Of a stretch of 64,000 nucleotides of DNA, positions 53,714 to 62,491 are shown piece by piece. Numbering within the stretch: position 1 is the stretch's first letter; every line of letters starts with the position of its first letter. A program made the translations under genes and the position numbers. The notes beneath the pieces were generated by a model that had not been told where the DNA came from, searched no databases, and worked only from the letters and a program-made list of their open reading frames with translations. This stretch comes from Bergeyella zoohelcum ATCC 43767 (GTDB taxonomy: Bacteria > Bacteroidota > Bacteroidia > Flavobacteriales > Weeksellaceae), in contig NZ_JH932293.1 of the NCBI RefSeq assembly GCF_000301075.1, positions 130,317 to 194,316 on the forward strand. The letters run 5' to 3'.

Positions 53714-54961
53714 ATGAAAAAAATAGCTATTATTGTACAACGATATGGAATTGAAGTTAATGGAGGTGCAGAGTTTCATGCTCGTATTTTAGCAGAAAAA
53801 CTTTCTAAAAATTATGATATAACCATTTTAACTACTACTGCCTTAGATTATCAAGGCTGGGCAAATCACTATGCGGAAGGTCATACAGAAGTTAATGGTT
53901 TGAAAGTTATCCGATTTTCTACAGAAATCTTTTCGAAAAAGAAAATGAGAAAAGCAAGGAGAGCGATATTTAAAAAGAAAAAATATTTCAAAATCATTCG
54001 ATTTTTGGGATTATTTGATTTACTTGATAAAAAATTTAATATTTCTACTGTAACGAAGGAAGATGAAGACAATTGGCTGAAAGGGCAAGGTCCTTTTTGT
54101 CCTGATTTACTGAGTTTTTTAAGAAAAAACAAGGAAGAATATGATGTATTTATATTTTTCACTTACTTATATTACCCCACCGTAATGGGACTTCCTATAG
54201 TAAATGAAAAAGCTATTTTTATACCAACTGCTCATGATGAACCACCACTATATACCAAGCCTTATGAAAATTTATTTTCACAACCGAAATTTATCATGTA
54301 CAATACACAATCCGAAAAAGAATTAGTAGAAAATCATTTTAAAGAATATTGTCAAAACACAGATATTGCAGGGGTTGGGATCGAAGAATTTGTGTTAGAC
54401 GAAACATACTGCCCAGCCAAAGAATTTCAGTATGATTTTCCGTATTTTGTGTATATTGGAAGGATAGATAGAAATAAAGGTTGTAGAGAATTGGTAGAAT
54501 ATTTCAATTTGTTTTGCAAGGAAAACCCTTCCACCAAACTGGTTATGATAGGGAAAAATAATATGGATATAATACCTAATAAAAATATTATATTAACAGG
54601 ATTTATCAATGAAGAGGATAAATATTACCTGCTGAAAAATAGTTTGGGACTTATTCTTCCGTCAAAATATGAAAGTTTGTCTATGGTTACTTTAGAAGCT
54701 ATGGCTTGTGGAAAAATACCGTTAGTTAATGCAGATTGTATTGTTTTAAAACAACATATCCTTAATAGCGGAACAGGGTTTTATTTTAGGAATTATATGG
54801 AGTTTAAAAAATATCTTAATAAAATCATTAACCTATCAGAAGAAGAAAGAGAAGAATACTCACTACAAGCCAAAAGATATGTCAAGGAAAATTATAGCTG
54901 GAGTAGCATTTTAAATAAATTTGATCAAGCGATTGATTTCGTTACAAAAAATAAAAAATGA
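53714..54961 (+). CDS. Glycosyltransferase family 4
   Basis: GT-B protein of 415 aa. N-terminus KKIAIIVQRYGIEVNGGAEF is a typical acceptor-domain start; the C-terminal part has VYIGRIDRNKGC and ILPSKYESLSMVTLEAMACGKIPLV. A basic insertion lies at ~75-100. It is oriented opposite to the flanking glycosyltransferases and is visibly AT-rich, suggesting later acquisition. ATCCT-AAG-AGGAT (53695-53707) just before the start could form a small hairpin at the ribosome-binding region. Only 10 bases separate it from the next, convergent gene. Confidence 0.88.
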   Translation: MKKIAIIVQRYGIEVNGGAEFHARILAEKLSKNYDITILTTTALDYQGWANHYAEGHTEVNGLKVIRFSTEIFSKKKMRKARRAIFKKKKYFKIIRFLGLFDLLDKKFNISTVTKEDEDNWLKGQGPFCPDLLSFLRKNKEEYDVFIFFTYLYYPTVMGLPIVNEKAIFIPTAHDEPPLYTKPYENLFSQPKFIMYNTQSEKELVENHFKEYCQNTDIAGVGIEEFVLDETYCPAKEFQYDFPYFVYIGRIDRNKGCRELVEYFNLFCKENPSTKLVMIGKNNMDIIPNKNIILTGFINEEDKYYLLKNSLGLILPSKYESLSMVTLEAMACGKIPLVNADCIVLKQHILNSGTGFYFRNYMEFKKYLNKIINLSEEEREEYSLQAKRYVKENYSWSSILNKFDQAIDFVTKNKK

Positions 54962-54971
54962 AATTCATCCG

Positions 54972-56141
54972 TTAAACTTTATTAAGGAGTTTCTGGAACA
55001 AGTTATCCCATTTTTCGCCAATTTTATCCATATTATATGAGCAAGATTTTTCTATAATATTTTTTTGTATACTATGCCGTAAATTTTCATCTGTCATTAA
55101 TTTAACAAGGGCTTCTTGGTAAGCTTTCATATCAAAATTTTCGATTAAAACTCCATTCTCCCAAGATGGAGATAGAATACTCTCAACTCCTTTCGAGCAA
55201 TTAAATGCAATAGGCACAACTCCCGCTTGTTGAGCCTCAGTAAGCACTAATCCCCAGCTCTCAAACTGAGAAGATAAACAAAGTATGGCTGCTTGATCAT
55301 AATATTTTTCGACATTTTTAACCGCTCCACAGAATAGAATCCTTTCCAAAGAATATGCTTTTACTTTCCCTTCTAAGGATATACGCTCAGCACCATCTCC
55401 TACCAAGACAAATTCCCAATCTGGAAATTTTTTATAAATATTCTTCCAAATGTCAATCAATCTATCTACGCGTTTATCAGCATAACTCATTCTTCCTACA
55501 TAAAGTAACTGTCTTTTTTTGTTTAAAGAATAAGTTATTTTAGGATGTGGAACGCCATTAGGTATTACATAAAATTTATCAGTTCCCACACCTATTCTTT
55601 CCGAAATCTCTCTCTGGTAATCATCGCATAAAACCGTAAAGGCATCACAAGATTGATATATATTTTTATATAGATTCTTAAAATAAATATTAGCTTTTTT
55701 TAGTTTAATCCGATGTTTAATCCGATGTTTAATTTTGCTGAAAAAATTTTTATCAGATATTCTTCTCTCAAATTCTACTTTAATATCATCTATTTCCCAA
55801 AAAGGTGTACCATGATTAGAAAAAATATATTTACAACCAATGCTTCTTACTATACTTTCTCTTTTCACATTAAAATTAGAACCCGTAAAAACCATAATAT
55901 CAATATCTTTTGCCTTTTTCACCCAAACACTATTTGGAGTTTCTTCAAATAGATCTGAAGGACTGATTTTGATAAAATTAAGATTTCTCCTTTCTTCATC
56001 ACTAAGTTTATCTTCTACCAAATTACAAGTAAATACAAAAAATCTATACCCTTTTTTACTCAAAGACGCAGCTATATGAGAAGTAACCTTTTCTGCTCCT
56101 CCACAGGGAAACTCTTCATGTATGAATCCTATATTTTTCAT
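54972..56141 (-). CDS. Glycosyltransferase family 4
   Basis: 389-aa GT-B enzyme. N-terminal EFPCGGAEKVTSHIA and C-terminal LLYVGRMSYADKRVD, ILCLSSQFESWGLVLTEAQQAGVVPIAF show the family. Around residue 140 a tandem 12-bp duplication (55704-55727) encodes a doubled IKHR. Its start overlaps the end of the GT90 gene by 4 bases (ATGA), so the two are co-translated. Confidence 0.88.
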   Translation of the reverse strand: MKNIGFIHEEFPCGGAEKVTSHIAASLSKKGYRFFVFTCNLVEDKLSDEERRNLNFIKISPSDLFEETPNSVWVKKAKDIDIMVFTGSNFNVKRESIVRSIGCKYIFSNHGTPFWEIDDIKVEFERRISDKNFFSKIKHRIKHRIKLKKANIYFKNLYKNIYQSCDAFTVLCDDYQREISERIGVGTDKFYVIPNGVPHPKITYSLNKKRQLLYVGRMSYADKRVDRLIDIWKNIYKKFPDWEFVLVGDGAERISLEGKVKAYSLERILFCGAVKNVEKYYDQAAILCLSSQFESWGLVLTEAQQAGVVPIAFNCSKGVESILSPSWENGVLIENFDMKAYQEALVKLMTDENLRHSIQKNIIEKSCSYNMDKIGEKWDNLFQKLLNKV

Positions 56142-57088
56142 TTTTTCAAAATATTATTTTCTTTGAAATACTTCTCTAATACCATTAAACTGCATAGGTC
56201 TTCTACATTTTTATCCCAAAACTGTTCACAATGAGCATGGGCATTTCGAATGATTTCTAAACATTGCTCAGGATGCTCCATATAAAAACGAAGCTGCTCT
56301 TCAAGGTCTGAATAATCCGGTTTGATTTCAATATAATGTTTCCCTCCGATAAGTTTTCCTTCCATAAACCAAGTTTCCATGGTAGGTTTTGGCATTACAG
56401 CAATAGAGTTAGAGGACATAATCCATTTCAGATTTGTGGCCACATCATTACCTTGAAGACTGAGAATGAATTTATAGTCTAAATGCTCCTGAATAGAAAT
56501 TTTGGGTTTGAGCCATTCTCGCTCGGCTATAGCTGTATCACCTACTGCTCCCAAATCACAAAGCGGATGATGAAAATATTTTTTATAAAAATCATATCTA
56601 TGTTGCTGATAAATAGCCCCTCTACCAATGAGCATGTTCTTTTTTTGATAGAAAGGTTTATCATTTTTCACCCAAGTAAAATGCCTTACTTTATCCAAAT
56701 TAAGCAATACACTATTCTGATTTTCCTCAGAAATAGGACGACTTTTGACAATGGAGGGAATATTCGGAATATGAGTTACATCTCCGAAAACAAAATGAAA
56801 TGCAAGATTTTCATCAAAAAATCTTGCATATTGATAGGCATCAAAATAATATGCCTTAGGCGTTCGGGGCTTTCTCAAATCTTTAACGATACTATCCATG
56901 GATAGTACCACCTGATTAGGCATATCTTTACAATAATATGCCACCCGCTCCTCTACTTTTTTTAGCTGCTCTTCTGTAAGTTGATTCTTGAGTTTCTGTA
57001 CTGCCTGAATATAATTCCCCTTGGGCAAAAGAAATCTAAGATAGCCTAAAAAGTAATAATATAATTTATTTTGCTTAATAACTTTCAT
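56138..57088 (-). CDS. Glycosyltransferase family 90 (LpsA/CAP10-like)
   Basis: A 316-aa protein with segments characteristic of GT90: FHFVFGDVTHIPNIPSIVKSRP, NMLIGRGAIYQQHRYDF, YKFILSLQGNDVATNLKWIMSSNS and MPKPTMETWFMEG. In bacteria such proteins often modify lipopolysaccharide core. Co-translated with the GT4 gene downstream and 3 bases after the cupin gene. Confidence 0.87.
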   Translation of the reverse strand: MKVIKQNKLYYYFLGYLRFLLPKGNYIQAVQKLKNQLTEEQLKKVEERVAYYCKDMPNQVVLSMDSIVKDLRKPRTPKAYYFDAYQYARFFDENLAFHFVFGDVTHIPNIPSIVKSRPISEENQNSVLLNLDKVRHFTWVKNDKPFYQKKNMLIGRGAIYQQHRYDFYKKYFHHPLCDLGAVGDTAIAEREWLKPKISIQEHLDYKFILSLQGNDVATNLKWIMSSNSIAVMPKPTMETWFMEGKLIGGKHYIEIKPDYSDLEEQLRFYMEHPEQCLEIIRNAHAHCEQFWDKNVEDLCSLMVLEKYFKENNILKK

Positions 57089-57091
57089 ATA

Positions 57092-57442
57092 TTACGACTC
57101 TCTTGCGTAGTCATCCTCTATACGAATAATATCATCTTCCCCAAAATAAGTCCCTGTCTGAACTTCTATAAACATCAGCAAATCCGAACTTCTATTTTCT
57201 ATCCTATGCTTCGCACCTTGAGGAATAAAAATACTTTCACCATATTTCACGGTATATTCTACATCTTCTAAAACCACCACTGCCTCTCCCTGAACCACCG
57301 TCCAAAACTCTTGTCTATGATGATGGTATTGGTAAGACAACCGATGCCCTGGCTCTACAAATATTCTCTTCAGTTTATAGTTAGGCTCATCTTCTAATAC
57401 AAAATACTTTCCCCACGGTCTTTCTCCTATTTCTAATGCCAT
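57092..57442 (-). CDS. Cupin, mannose-6-phosphate isomerase type II C-terminal-like
   Basis: A 116-residue single cupin: RPWGKYFVLEDEPNYKLKRI, PGHRLSYQYHHHRQEFWTVVQGEA (metal-binding HxH and E), IPQGAKHRIENRS. This equals the isomerase half of bifunctional mannose-1-phosphate guanylyltransferase/isomerases. It may supply mannose-6-phosphate for the adjacent glycosyltransferases, or be a related sugar-phosphate isomerase. A -7 box TAGCTTTG is at 57462-57469 (minus strand). Confidence 0.85.
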   Translation of the reverse strand: MALEIGERPWGKYFVLEDEPNYKLKRIFVEPGHRLSYQYHHHRQEFWTVVQGEAVVVLEDVEYTVKYGESIFIPQGAKHRIENRSSDLLMFIEVQTGTYFGEDDIIRIEDDYARES

Positions 57443-57525
57443 ATCGTTTATCGTTTAAATGCAAAGCTAATCATTTTTTTCTTATGATTTTTAAACCATT
57501 CTGGCTTTAATAGCTTTTTTTAACC

Positions 57526-58323
57526 TTAAAGAGCGATGGACAATGTAATTACAAAACCTTCATGACTTCTCACATTCATCACGCTTCCTCCCTCAAAAGA
57601 GAGATATTGCCCTTTAATTCCTGATAATTTACCTTCAAAATTAGGCTGTTTTTCGAGGGTAAATGCCGTTATTTTTTCTGATGCTGTATATGGATAGTCT
57701 AATCTATGTATCTCTTCTTCATCCATAAAGAATTTTCTACTTTCCTCTGGGAAAAGATGCCTTATTTGATTTCGGAAATCCAATAAATCTATCTCTGACT
57801 CTCTTTCATCTTGTAGCATTTTACGCCAATTAGTTTTATCTGCAAGATGTTTTTTCAGTTCCACCTCTATCATACCTGCTTCGTATCTATTTTCCGTTCT
57901 TGCGATAGGTAATGCGAAGGTGGCTCCTTGGTCTATCCACCTTGTAGGCACTTGCGTAGCCCTCGTTACTCCCACTTTTACATCACCCGTATAAGCCAAA
58001 TAAACAATATGAGGCTGTAGCTGTATCTCTTTTTCTACTTCTAAATTTCTTTCTTCTATTCCTAAATGTGCTTTAGAAAGCTCTGGCTTTAGGATGGTTT
58101 CACTGGCATAAGGACTTTCAAAAAAACATTTTTTGCAAAACCCCATTCTGAAAATAGGAGTATCAGTGCCACACTCCACACATTGATAACCTATGTGGTG
58201 AATTTTTAATTTCTTTCCTATGAGATGATTCATGTGTATCAAATCATTAGAAAGATTTAGATAATACTGAATAGGCATTCCTATTTGAGTAATCATTTTT
58301 CGTATTTGTCCAGTGAATTCCAT
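57526..58323 (-). CDS. DUF2797 domain protein
   Basis: A 265-residue cytosolic protein with a four-cysteine zinc-binding knuckle (CVECGTDTPIFRMGFCKKC, about residues 49-67), followed by YLAYTGDVKVGVTRATQVPTRWIDQGA, the typical DUF2797 core that resembles a GIY-YIG-like arrangement. Function unknown; the family occurs widely in Bacteroidota and Actinobacteria. Not obviously linked to its neighbours. Confidence 0.82.
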   Translation of the reverse strand: MEFTGQIRKMITQIGMPIQYYLNLSNDLIHMNHLIGKKLKIHHIGYQCVECGTDTPIFRMGFCKKCFFESPYASETILKPELSKAHLGIEERNLEVEKEIQLQPHIVYLAYTGDVKVGVTRATQVPTRWIDQGATFALPIARTENRYEAGMIEVELKKHLADKTNWRKMLQDERESEIDLLDFRNQIRHLFPEESRKFFMDEEEIHRLDYPYTASEKITAFTLEKQPNFEGKLSGIKGQYLSFEGGSVMNVRSHEGFVITLSIAL

Positions 58324-58340
58324 CAGATATTTTTTTAAAG

Positions 58341-58374
58341 AACCCTTTCAGCATTTTTCTACGCCGAAAGGGTT
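58341..58374. repeat. Hairpin element sharing a 16-mer with 38209-38240
   Basis: AACCCTTTC (58341-58349) pairs with GAAAGGGTT (58366-58374). The left arm extends to the 16-mer AACCCTTTCAGCATTT found also at 38209-38224. It lies between DUF6132 and DUF2797 genes and may terminate the former. Confidence 0.6.
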
Positions 58375-58395
58375 AAATGGATAATAAAGTAAATA

Positions 58396-58596
58396 TTATT
58401 TTTGTTTCTTTTCAAACATGGAGAAGAAAAGCCCGCCCATCAATGAGCCATACAGTGAACTCCTAATAGGGTTTGAAGTAATAGCACAGCTCCCATCATT
58501 GCAACCAATGAAATGATAATACGCATAACCTGCAACTGCCCCCAATGCAATGCCTATGAGGTGTAGTTTGTATTTATGTATAAACCCAGCCATCAC
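58396..58596 (-). CDS. DUF6132 small membrane protein
   Basis: 66 residues, two hydrophobic segments (about 11-28 and 45-60) around the motif GCNDGSCAITSNP, which is the family mark. The two cysteines and GSC motif suggest binding or transfer of a sulfur species or metal, but this is inference. It overlaps the upstream CstB-like gene by 4 bases (ATGA), so they are translationally coupled. Confidence 0.82.
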   Translation of the reverse strand: MMAGFIHKYKLHLIGIALGAVAGYAYYHFIGCNDGSCAITSNPIRSSLYGSLMGGLFFSMFEKKQK

Positions 58597-60002
58597 AATG
58601 TTTTACTTTGACAAACAAAATCCGTAGTAGGTATTTTTTCTGTTTTTTTAATACCTCCAAAGCCGCCTTCTATTTCTGTAAAATTACGGATACCTCTTTT
58701 ATTTAATATACTTGCTGCTATCATACTTCTGTAGCCTCCTGCACAGTGAAGATAGAAGTGTTCATCATTAGAAATACCTCCTGCCCATTGGGCAATGTCA
58801 TTGAGAGGTCGGCTATAAGCATTTTCTATATGTTCTGCCGCATACTCTGTAGGTTTTCTTACATCAATGATTTTAGCCTCTGGAGAAAATTCATTAACAA
58901 AAGTTTCGGGCGAAATTCTTTTAACCTCATCTGTTTCTTTTCCTGTAGCCTTCCAAGCAGCAAAGCCTCCTTTCAGATATCCTAAAACATTATCGAAGCC
59001 CACTCTAGAAAGTCGAGTAATCGCCTCCTCTTCTGTTCCTTCATCGGTCACCAATAGTATAGGATGCTTCACATCTACAATCATCGCTCCTACCCATGGT
59101 GCAAAATCCCCTTTCAAACCAATATTAATAGCATTTGGAATAAATCCTTTATGGAATTCTGCTGCCGAACGAGTGTCTAAAATTAATGCTCCCGTTTGTT
59201 CTGCAATGGCTTCAAATTCATTCGGTTCAAGTGCTTTCATTCCTTTATCCATTACTTCCTCAAAAGACTCATAGCCCCCTTTGTTCATCGCTACATTCAT
59301 ACCGAAATATTGTGGTGGAGCAGTAAGTCCATCGAGTACTGCCTCTATAAAAGCTTCTTTGTTGGGTTGGTTCAGGGCATAATTGGTTTTCTTTTGATTT
59401 CCGAGGGTATCTACCGTTTCTTTTTGCATGTTTTTACCACAAGCAGAGCCTGCACCGTGTGCAGGATATACGGTAATATCATCTGCAAGTGGTAGAATTT
59501 TGGTATAAAGACTATCATACAATAATCCTGCTAATTCTTCTTGGGTAAGATTTGCTGCTTTTTGGGCTAAATCAGGTCTTCCTACATCTCCTAAGAACAA
59601 AGTATCTCCAGAGAAAATAGCCGTTTCTTTCCCGTTTTCATCAATGAGCAAAAAAGTAGCACTCTCCATGGTATGCCCTGGCGTGTGGAGTACTTTTATC
59701 TTAATGTCTCCTATCTGAAAAATCTGGTTATCTTCTGCTATGATCGCTTCAAAACTAGGCTGTGCCGTAGGTCCATAGACAATAGGTGCACCTGTTTTTT
59801 TACTTAAATCTAAATGCCCCGAAACGAAATCCGCATGAAAATGCGTTTCAAAAATGTATTTCAGTACTACCCCATCTTCATCTAATCGGTCAAGGTAAGG
59901 CTGTACTTCTCTTAGTGGATCTATAATAGCTGCTTCTTTCCCTGAAACAATATAATAAGCACCTTGTGCTAAACAACCTGTGTATATTTGTTCTATTTTC
60001 AT
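58593..60002 (-). CDS. CstB-like persulfide dioxygenase-rhodanese
   Basis: Start 60002 (MKIEQIYTGCLAQGAYYIV); the frame to 60089 is rejected. Metallo-beta-lactamase domain (~1-235) with THFHADFVSGH (53-63), TPGHT and SGDTLF, the ETHE1-type iron site. Then two rhodanese domains: the first (~260-355) lacks a catalytic cysteine, the second (~370-460) has it in LHCAGGYRS. This three-part order matches CstB, which oxidises persulfides to thiosulfate/sulfite. Co-translated with DUF6132 and downstream of TauE. Length 469 aa. Confidence 0.9.
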   Translation of the reverse strand: MKIEQIYTGCLAQGAYYIVSGKEAAIIDPLREVQPYLDRLDEDGVVLKYIFETHFHADFVSGHLDLSKKTGAPIVYGPTAQPSFEAIIAEDNQIFQIGDIKIKVLHTPGHTMESATFLLIDENGKETAIFSGDTLFLGDVGRPDLAQKAANLTQEELAGLLYDSLYTKILPLADDITVYPAHGAGSACGKNMQKETVDTLGNQKKTNYALNQPNKEAFIEAVLDGLTAPPQYFGMNVAMNKGGYESFEEVMDKGMKALEPNEFEAIAEQTGALILDTRSAAEFHKGFIPNAINIGLKGDFAPWVGAMIVDVKHPILLVTDEGTEEEAITRLSRVGFDNVLGYLKGGFAAWKATGKETDEVKRISPETFVNEFSPEAKIIDVRKPTEYAAEHIENAYSRPLNDIAQWAGGISNDEHFYLHCAGGYRSMIAASILNKRGIRNFTEIEGGFGGIKKTEKIPTTDFVCQSKTL

Positions 60003-60081
60003 TTTACTATGATTTATTCTTTTATTTACTATATGATGGTACAAAATTGCGAAATAGTTTTCTTTTTTACAGTTACATTGG

Positions 60082-60093
60082 TTACACAAGTAA
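60082..60093 (-). promoter_or_regulatory. Candidate Crp/Fnr-family binding site upstream of the CstB-like gene
   Basis: TTACACAAGTAA shares TTACACAAGT with the perfect palindrome at 60953-60966 and is about 80 bp upstream of the cstB-like start. It is half-degenerate, and the promoter itself is not clear. Confidence 0.35.
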
Positions 60094-60096
60094 AAA

Positions 60097-60894
60097 TTAG
60101 TGCAACAAAGTTTCTTTGATGATGATATAAATGCCCATCACCAAAACGAACCAACCAAATGCGGGTTTTAACTTAGTGCCATCTATTTTCTTAGACAACG
60201 CCATTCCTATAAAAATTCCAGCCACGGCAAAGGTAGTGATTTTCAAAAGGAATATATAATCCATGGCGGTTCCTGCTCCTTCTCCCATAAAACCTATCAA
60301 AGATTTTGCTGCAATGATGACCAGTGAAGTCCCTACTGCCTCTTTCATAGGCAGTTTACTTAATATTACCAAAGCTGGAATAATGAGAAAGCCTCCTCCA
60401 GCCCCTACAAGCCCTGTAAGCACCCCTACTACTATGCCCTCTATGAGAATCATCGGATAATTGAACTGCTGTTTTTGTGGCGTCTCCATTGCAGGTGTGT
60501 TCCTCTTTTTAATCATACTGTATGAGGCGAAAAGCATCAACACAGCAAAAAGCAATAGCAAGAAGATACTTTTGGTAACCACAAAACTTCCGAGGATAAA
60601 CAACTCTTGCGGAATAATGGGAACGATGTACGCTCGAGTAAGAAAAACCGCCACGATAGAGGGAATGCCAAATATTACCGCAGTTTTGGTATTAACCAAT
60701 CCTTTTTTAAAATACGACACAGACCCTACCACACTGGTAGCCCCTACAATGAAAAGCGAATAAGCCGTTGCCAAAACGGCATCTACTCTAAACAAATAAA
60801 CCAATACAGGCACGGTAAGAATACTACCGCCGCCACCTATAAGCCCCAAAGCAATACCAATAAAAACCGATGCTATATAACCTACTGTATCCAT
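60097..60894 (-). CDS. TauE/SafE family sulfite/sulfonate exporter (first copy)
   Basis: Membrane protein of 265 aa with about eight helices and the two family repeats (GLIGGGGSILTVPVLVYL and GLVGAGGGFLIIPALVI). Likely exports sulfite or another small sulfur anion made by the CstB-like enzyme. Start 60894 (MDTVGYIASVF) leaves room for a leader after the promoter at 60933-60960; 60915 is the alternative. Paralogue of the gene at 61694. Confidence 0.88.
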   Translation of the reverse strand: MDTVGYIASVFIGIALGLIGGGGSILTVPVLVYLFRVDAVLATAYSLFIVGATSVVGSVSYFKKGLVNTKTAVIFGIPSIVAVFLTRAYIVPIIPQELFILGSFVVTKSIFLLLLFAVLMLFASYSMIKKRNTPAMETPQKQQFNYPMILIEGIVVGVLTGLVGAGGGFLIIPALVILSKLPMKEAVGTSLVIIAAKSLIGFMGEGAGTAMDYIFLLKITTFAVAGIFIGMALSKKIDGTKLKPAFGWFVLVMGIYIIIKETLLH

Positions 60895-60932
60895 TTTTTG
60901 AAATTGTTTTTGCAAAATTCTGCCAACTCAAA

Positions 60933-60966
60933 AAAACATACAGCCACCTTTGTTACACAAGTGTAA
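60933..60966 (-). promoter_or_regulatory. TauE promoter with overlapping palindromic operator
   Basis: Minus strand: TTG (60960-60958), 17 bases, TATGTTTT (60940-60933). The TTG is the centre of the perfect palindrome TTACAC-TT-GTGTAA (60966-60953), which also overlaps the stop codon of the Crp/Fnr gene. This placement is what a repressor, or an activator binding at -33, would use. Confidence 0.55.
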
Positions 60967-61576
60967 TTTTATTTCTCCCCAGTTTCACTTTCCCTATTTC
61001 CTCCAGCTGTTTCAGTAACCGAGAGACCACCACGCGAGCCGTTCCCAATTCATTCGCCAATTGTTCATGGGTGATATGAAGCGTTTTATTTCCTAATAAT
61101 TCCGCTTTTTTATGCAGTAAAGTAAGCATTCGCTCATCTACTTTCTTAAAGGCAATAGCATTGATAATTTCCAATAATTCTTCGAAACGCTTGTGGTACA
61201 AACGAAAAATATAATCTAGCCACTCAGGGTGTTCTTTGATGAATAATGATACCTTTTCTATGGGTAAAAAAAGTATTTCTGCATTTTCTTCTACCTCTGC
61301 TTTTACTTTACTGGTCTCATTGTGCAGTCCTCCTAAAAAGGACATAATACAGCTTTCACCTGCCTTGATATAATACAACAAAATCTCTCTCCCATCTTCC
61401 TCCGTTCGGATTACTTTTAAAGTTCCTTTAATAACAATGGGAATAGAGCGGATATAGGCATTTTCACTTAGGATGACCTCTCCTGCTTTGTATTCTTTTT
61501 TCACACTATTGTGTTGAAGTTTTTCCACTAACTCGGGAGATGTTTTAAACTCTGTGATTTGTTGTAATTCTTCCAT
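60953..61576 (-). CDS. Crp/Fnr family transcriptional regulator
   Basis: 207 aa: cyclic-nucleotide-type sensor domain (~1-125; no clear cAMP-binding signature, one cysteine at C76 in AGESCIMSF) and a winged helix-turn-helix (~160-207; THEQLANELGTARVVVSRLLKQLEE). It lacks the N-terminal cysteines of Fnr, so it does not carry an Fnr-type iron-sulfur cluster. Located between two TauE genes and upstream of cstB, it is the obvious local regulator. Confidence 0.88.
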   Translation of the reverse strand: MEELQQITEFKTSPELVEKLQHNSVKKEYKAGEVILSENAYIRSIPIVIKGTLKVIRTEEDGREILLYYIKAGESCIMSFLGGLHNETSKVKAEVEENAEILFLPIEKVSLFIKEHPEWLDYIFRLYHKRFEELLEIINAIAFKKVDERMLTLLHKKAELLGNKTLHITHEQLANELGTARVVVSRLLKQLEEIGKVKLGRNKITLV

Positions 61577-61693
61577 TTTGTGAAATTATAATTTAATTGA
61601 TTCTGTTTACTGGAACCTTAAAGGGAAAATAAAAGCACCTGCTTTCCAAAAGCCCATTATCACCCCAATACAAAAATAAACCGTAAGTAAATT

Positions 61694-62485
61694 TTATGGC
61701 AAGAAAAGTTCCTTGATGATAATCCAAATCCCCATCACAAGGACTATCCAGCCAAATAACGGCTTAAGTAAAGCTCCATTCATCTTCTTTGCGATGAGCA
61801 TCCCAATAAATATTCCAATAATAGAAAGTCCACTAAATACAAGTAAAAATGGCCAGTCTATCGCAATTTTGTCCAGTGAAGAAATAAAACCTACCGCAGA
61901 ATTAATCATGATGATAAAAAGAGAAGTAGCTACTGCCTCTCGCATATTCATACCAAAGAGCATTACCAAAGCGGGAACAATGAGAAAACCGCCTCCCGCT
62001 CCTATAAATCCCATAATAATACCTACCAAAAGTCCCTGACTGATGAGCAATGTATAATTATTCTCTTTCCCTATATTTTTTTTAATAGACCGGTCTTTTT
62101 TTATCATTTTTAGGGAAGACCAAAGCATCAATACCGCAAATAATAAAAGAATAAACATCTCCTTAGTGAGCTCTATCCCCCATTTATTAATGATATAAGG
62201 AGGAAGATTGGGCAAAACGATTCTTCGGGAAAATAAAATACCTAAGATGGAAGGTATTCCAAAATACAAAGCCAGCCTGAAGTTTATTTTTTTCTGAACA
62301 ATAGATTTCACAGACCCTACTGTACTAGTAACTCCCACTACAAAGAGTGAGAGTGTGGTAGCCGTCATGGCATCTATTCCGAAAAGATAAGTAAAAATAG
62401 GTACACTCAGTATGCTTCCTCCGCCGCCTATGAGCCCCATTACTAGCCCAATGACCATTGCAAAAAAGTAACCTAAAATCTCCAT
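61694..62485 (-). CDS. TauE/SafE family sulfite/sulfonate exporter (second copy)
   Basis: 263 aa, eight membrane helices with GLIGGGGSILSVPIFTYL and GFIGAGGGFLIVPALVML repeats. Clearly a paralogue of the copy at 60097, but diverged, so the two may export different anions. It ends 117 bp before the Crp/Fnr start and begins 6 bp after the AI-2E family gene. Confidence 0.87.
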   Translation of the reverse strand: MEILGYFFAMVIGLVMGLIGGGGSILSVPIFTYLFGIDAMTATTLSLFVVGVTSTVGSVKSIVQKKINFRLALYFGIPSILGILFSRRIVLPNLPPYIINKWGIELTKEMFILLLFAVLMLWSSLKMIKKDRSIKKNIGKENNYTLLISQGLLVGIIMGFIGAGGGFLIVPALVMLFGMNMREAVATSLFIIMINSAVGFISSLDKIAIDWPFLLVFSGLSIIGIFIGMLIAKKMNGALLKPLFGWIVLVMGIWIIIKELFLP

Positions 62486-62491
62486 TTGTCC

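Noticed and set aside
60953..61576. Fnr-type oxygen sensor
   Set aside because: The N-terminal cysteine cluster needed for a 4Fe-4S centre is missing; only C76 is present in the sensor domain.
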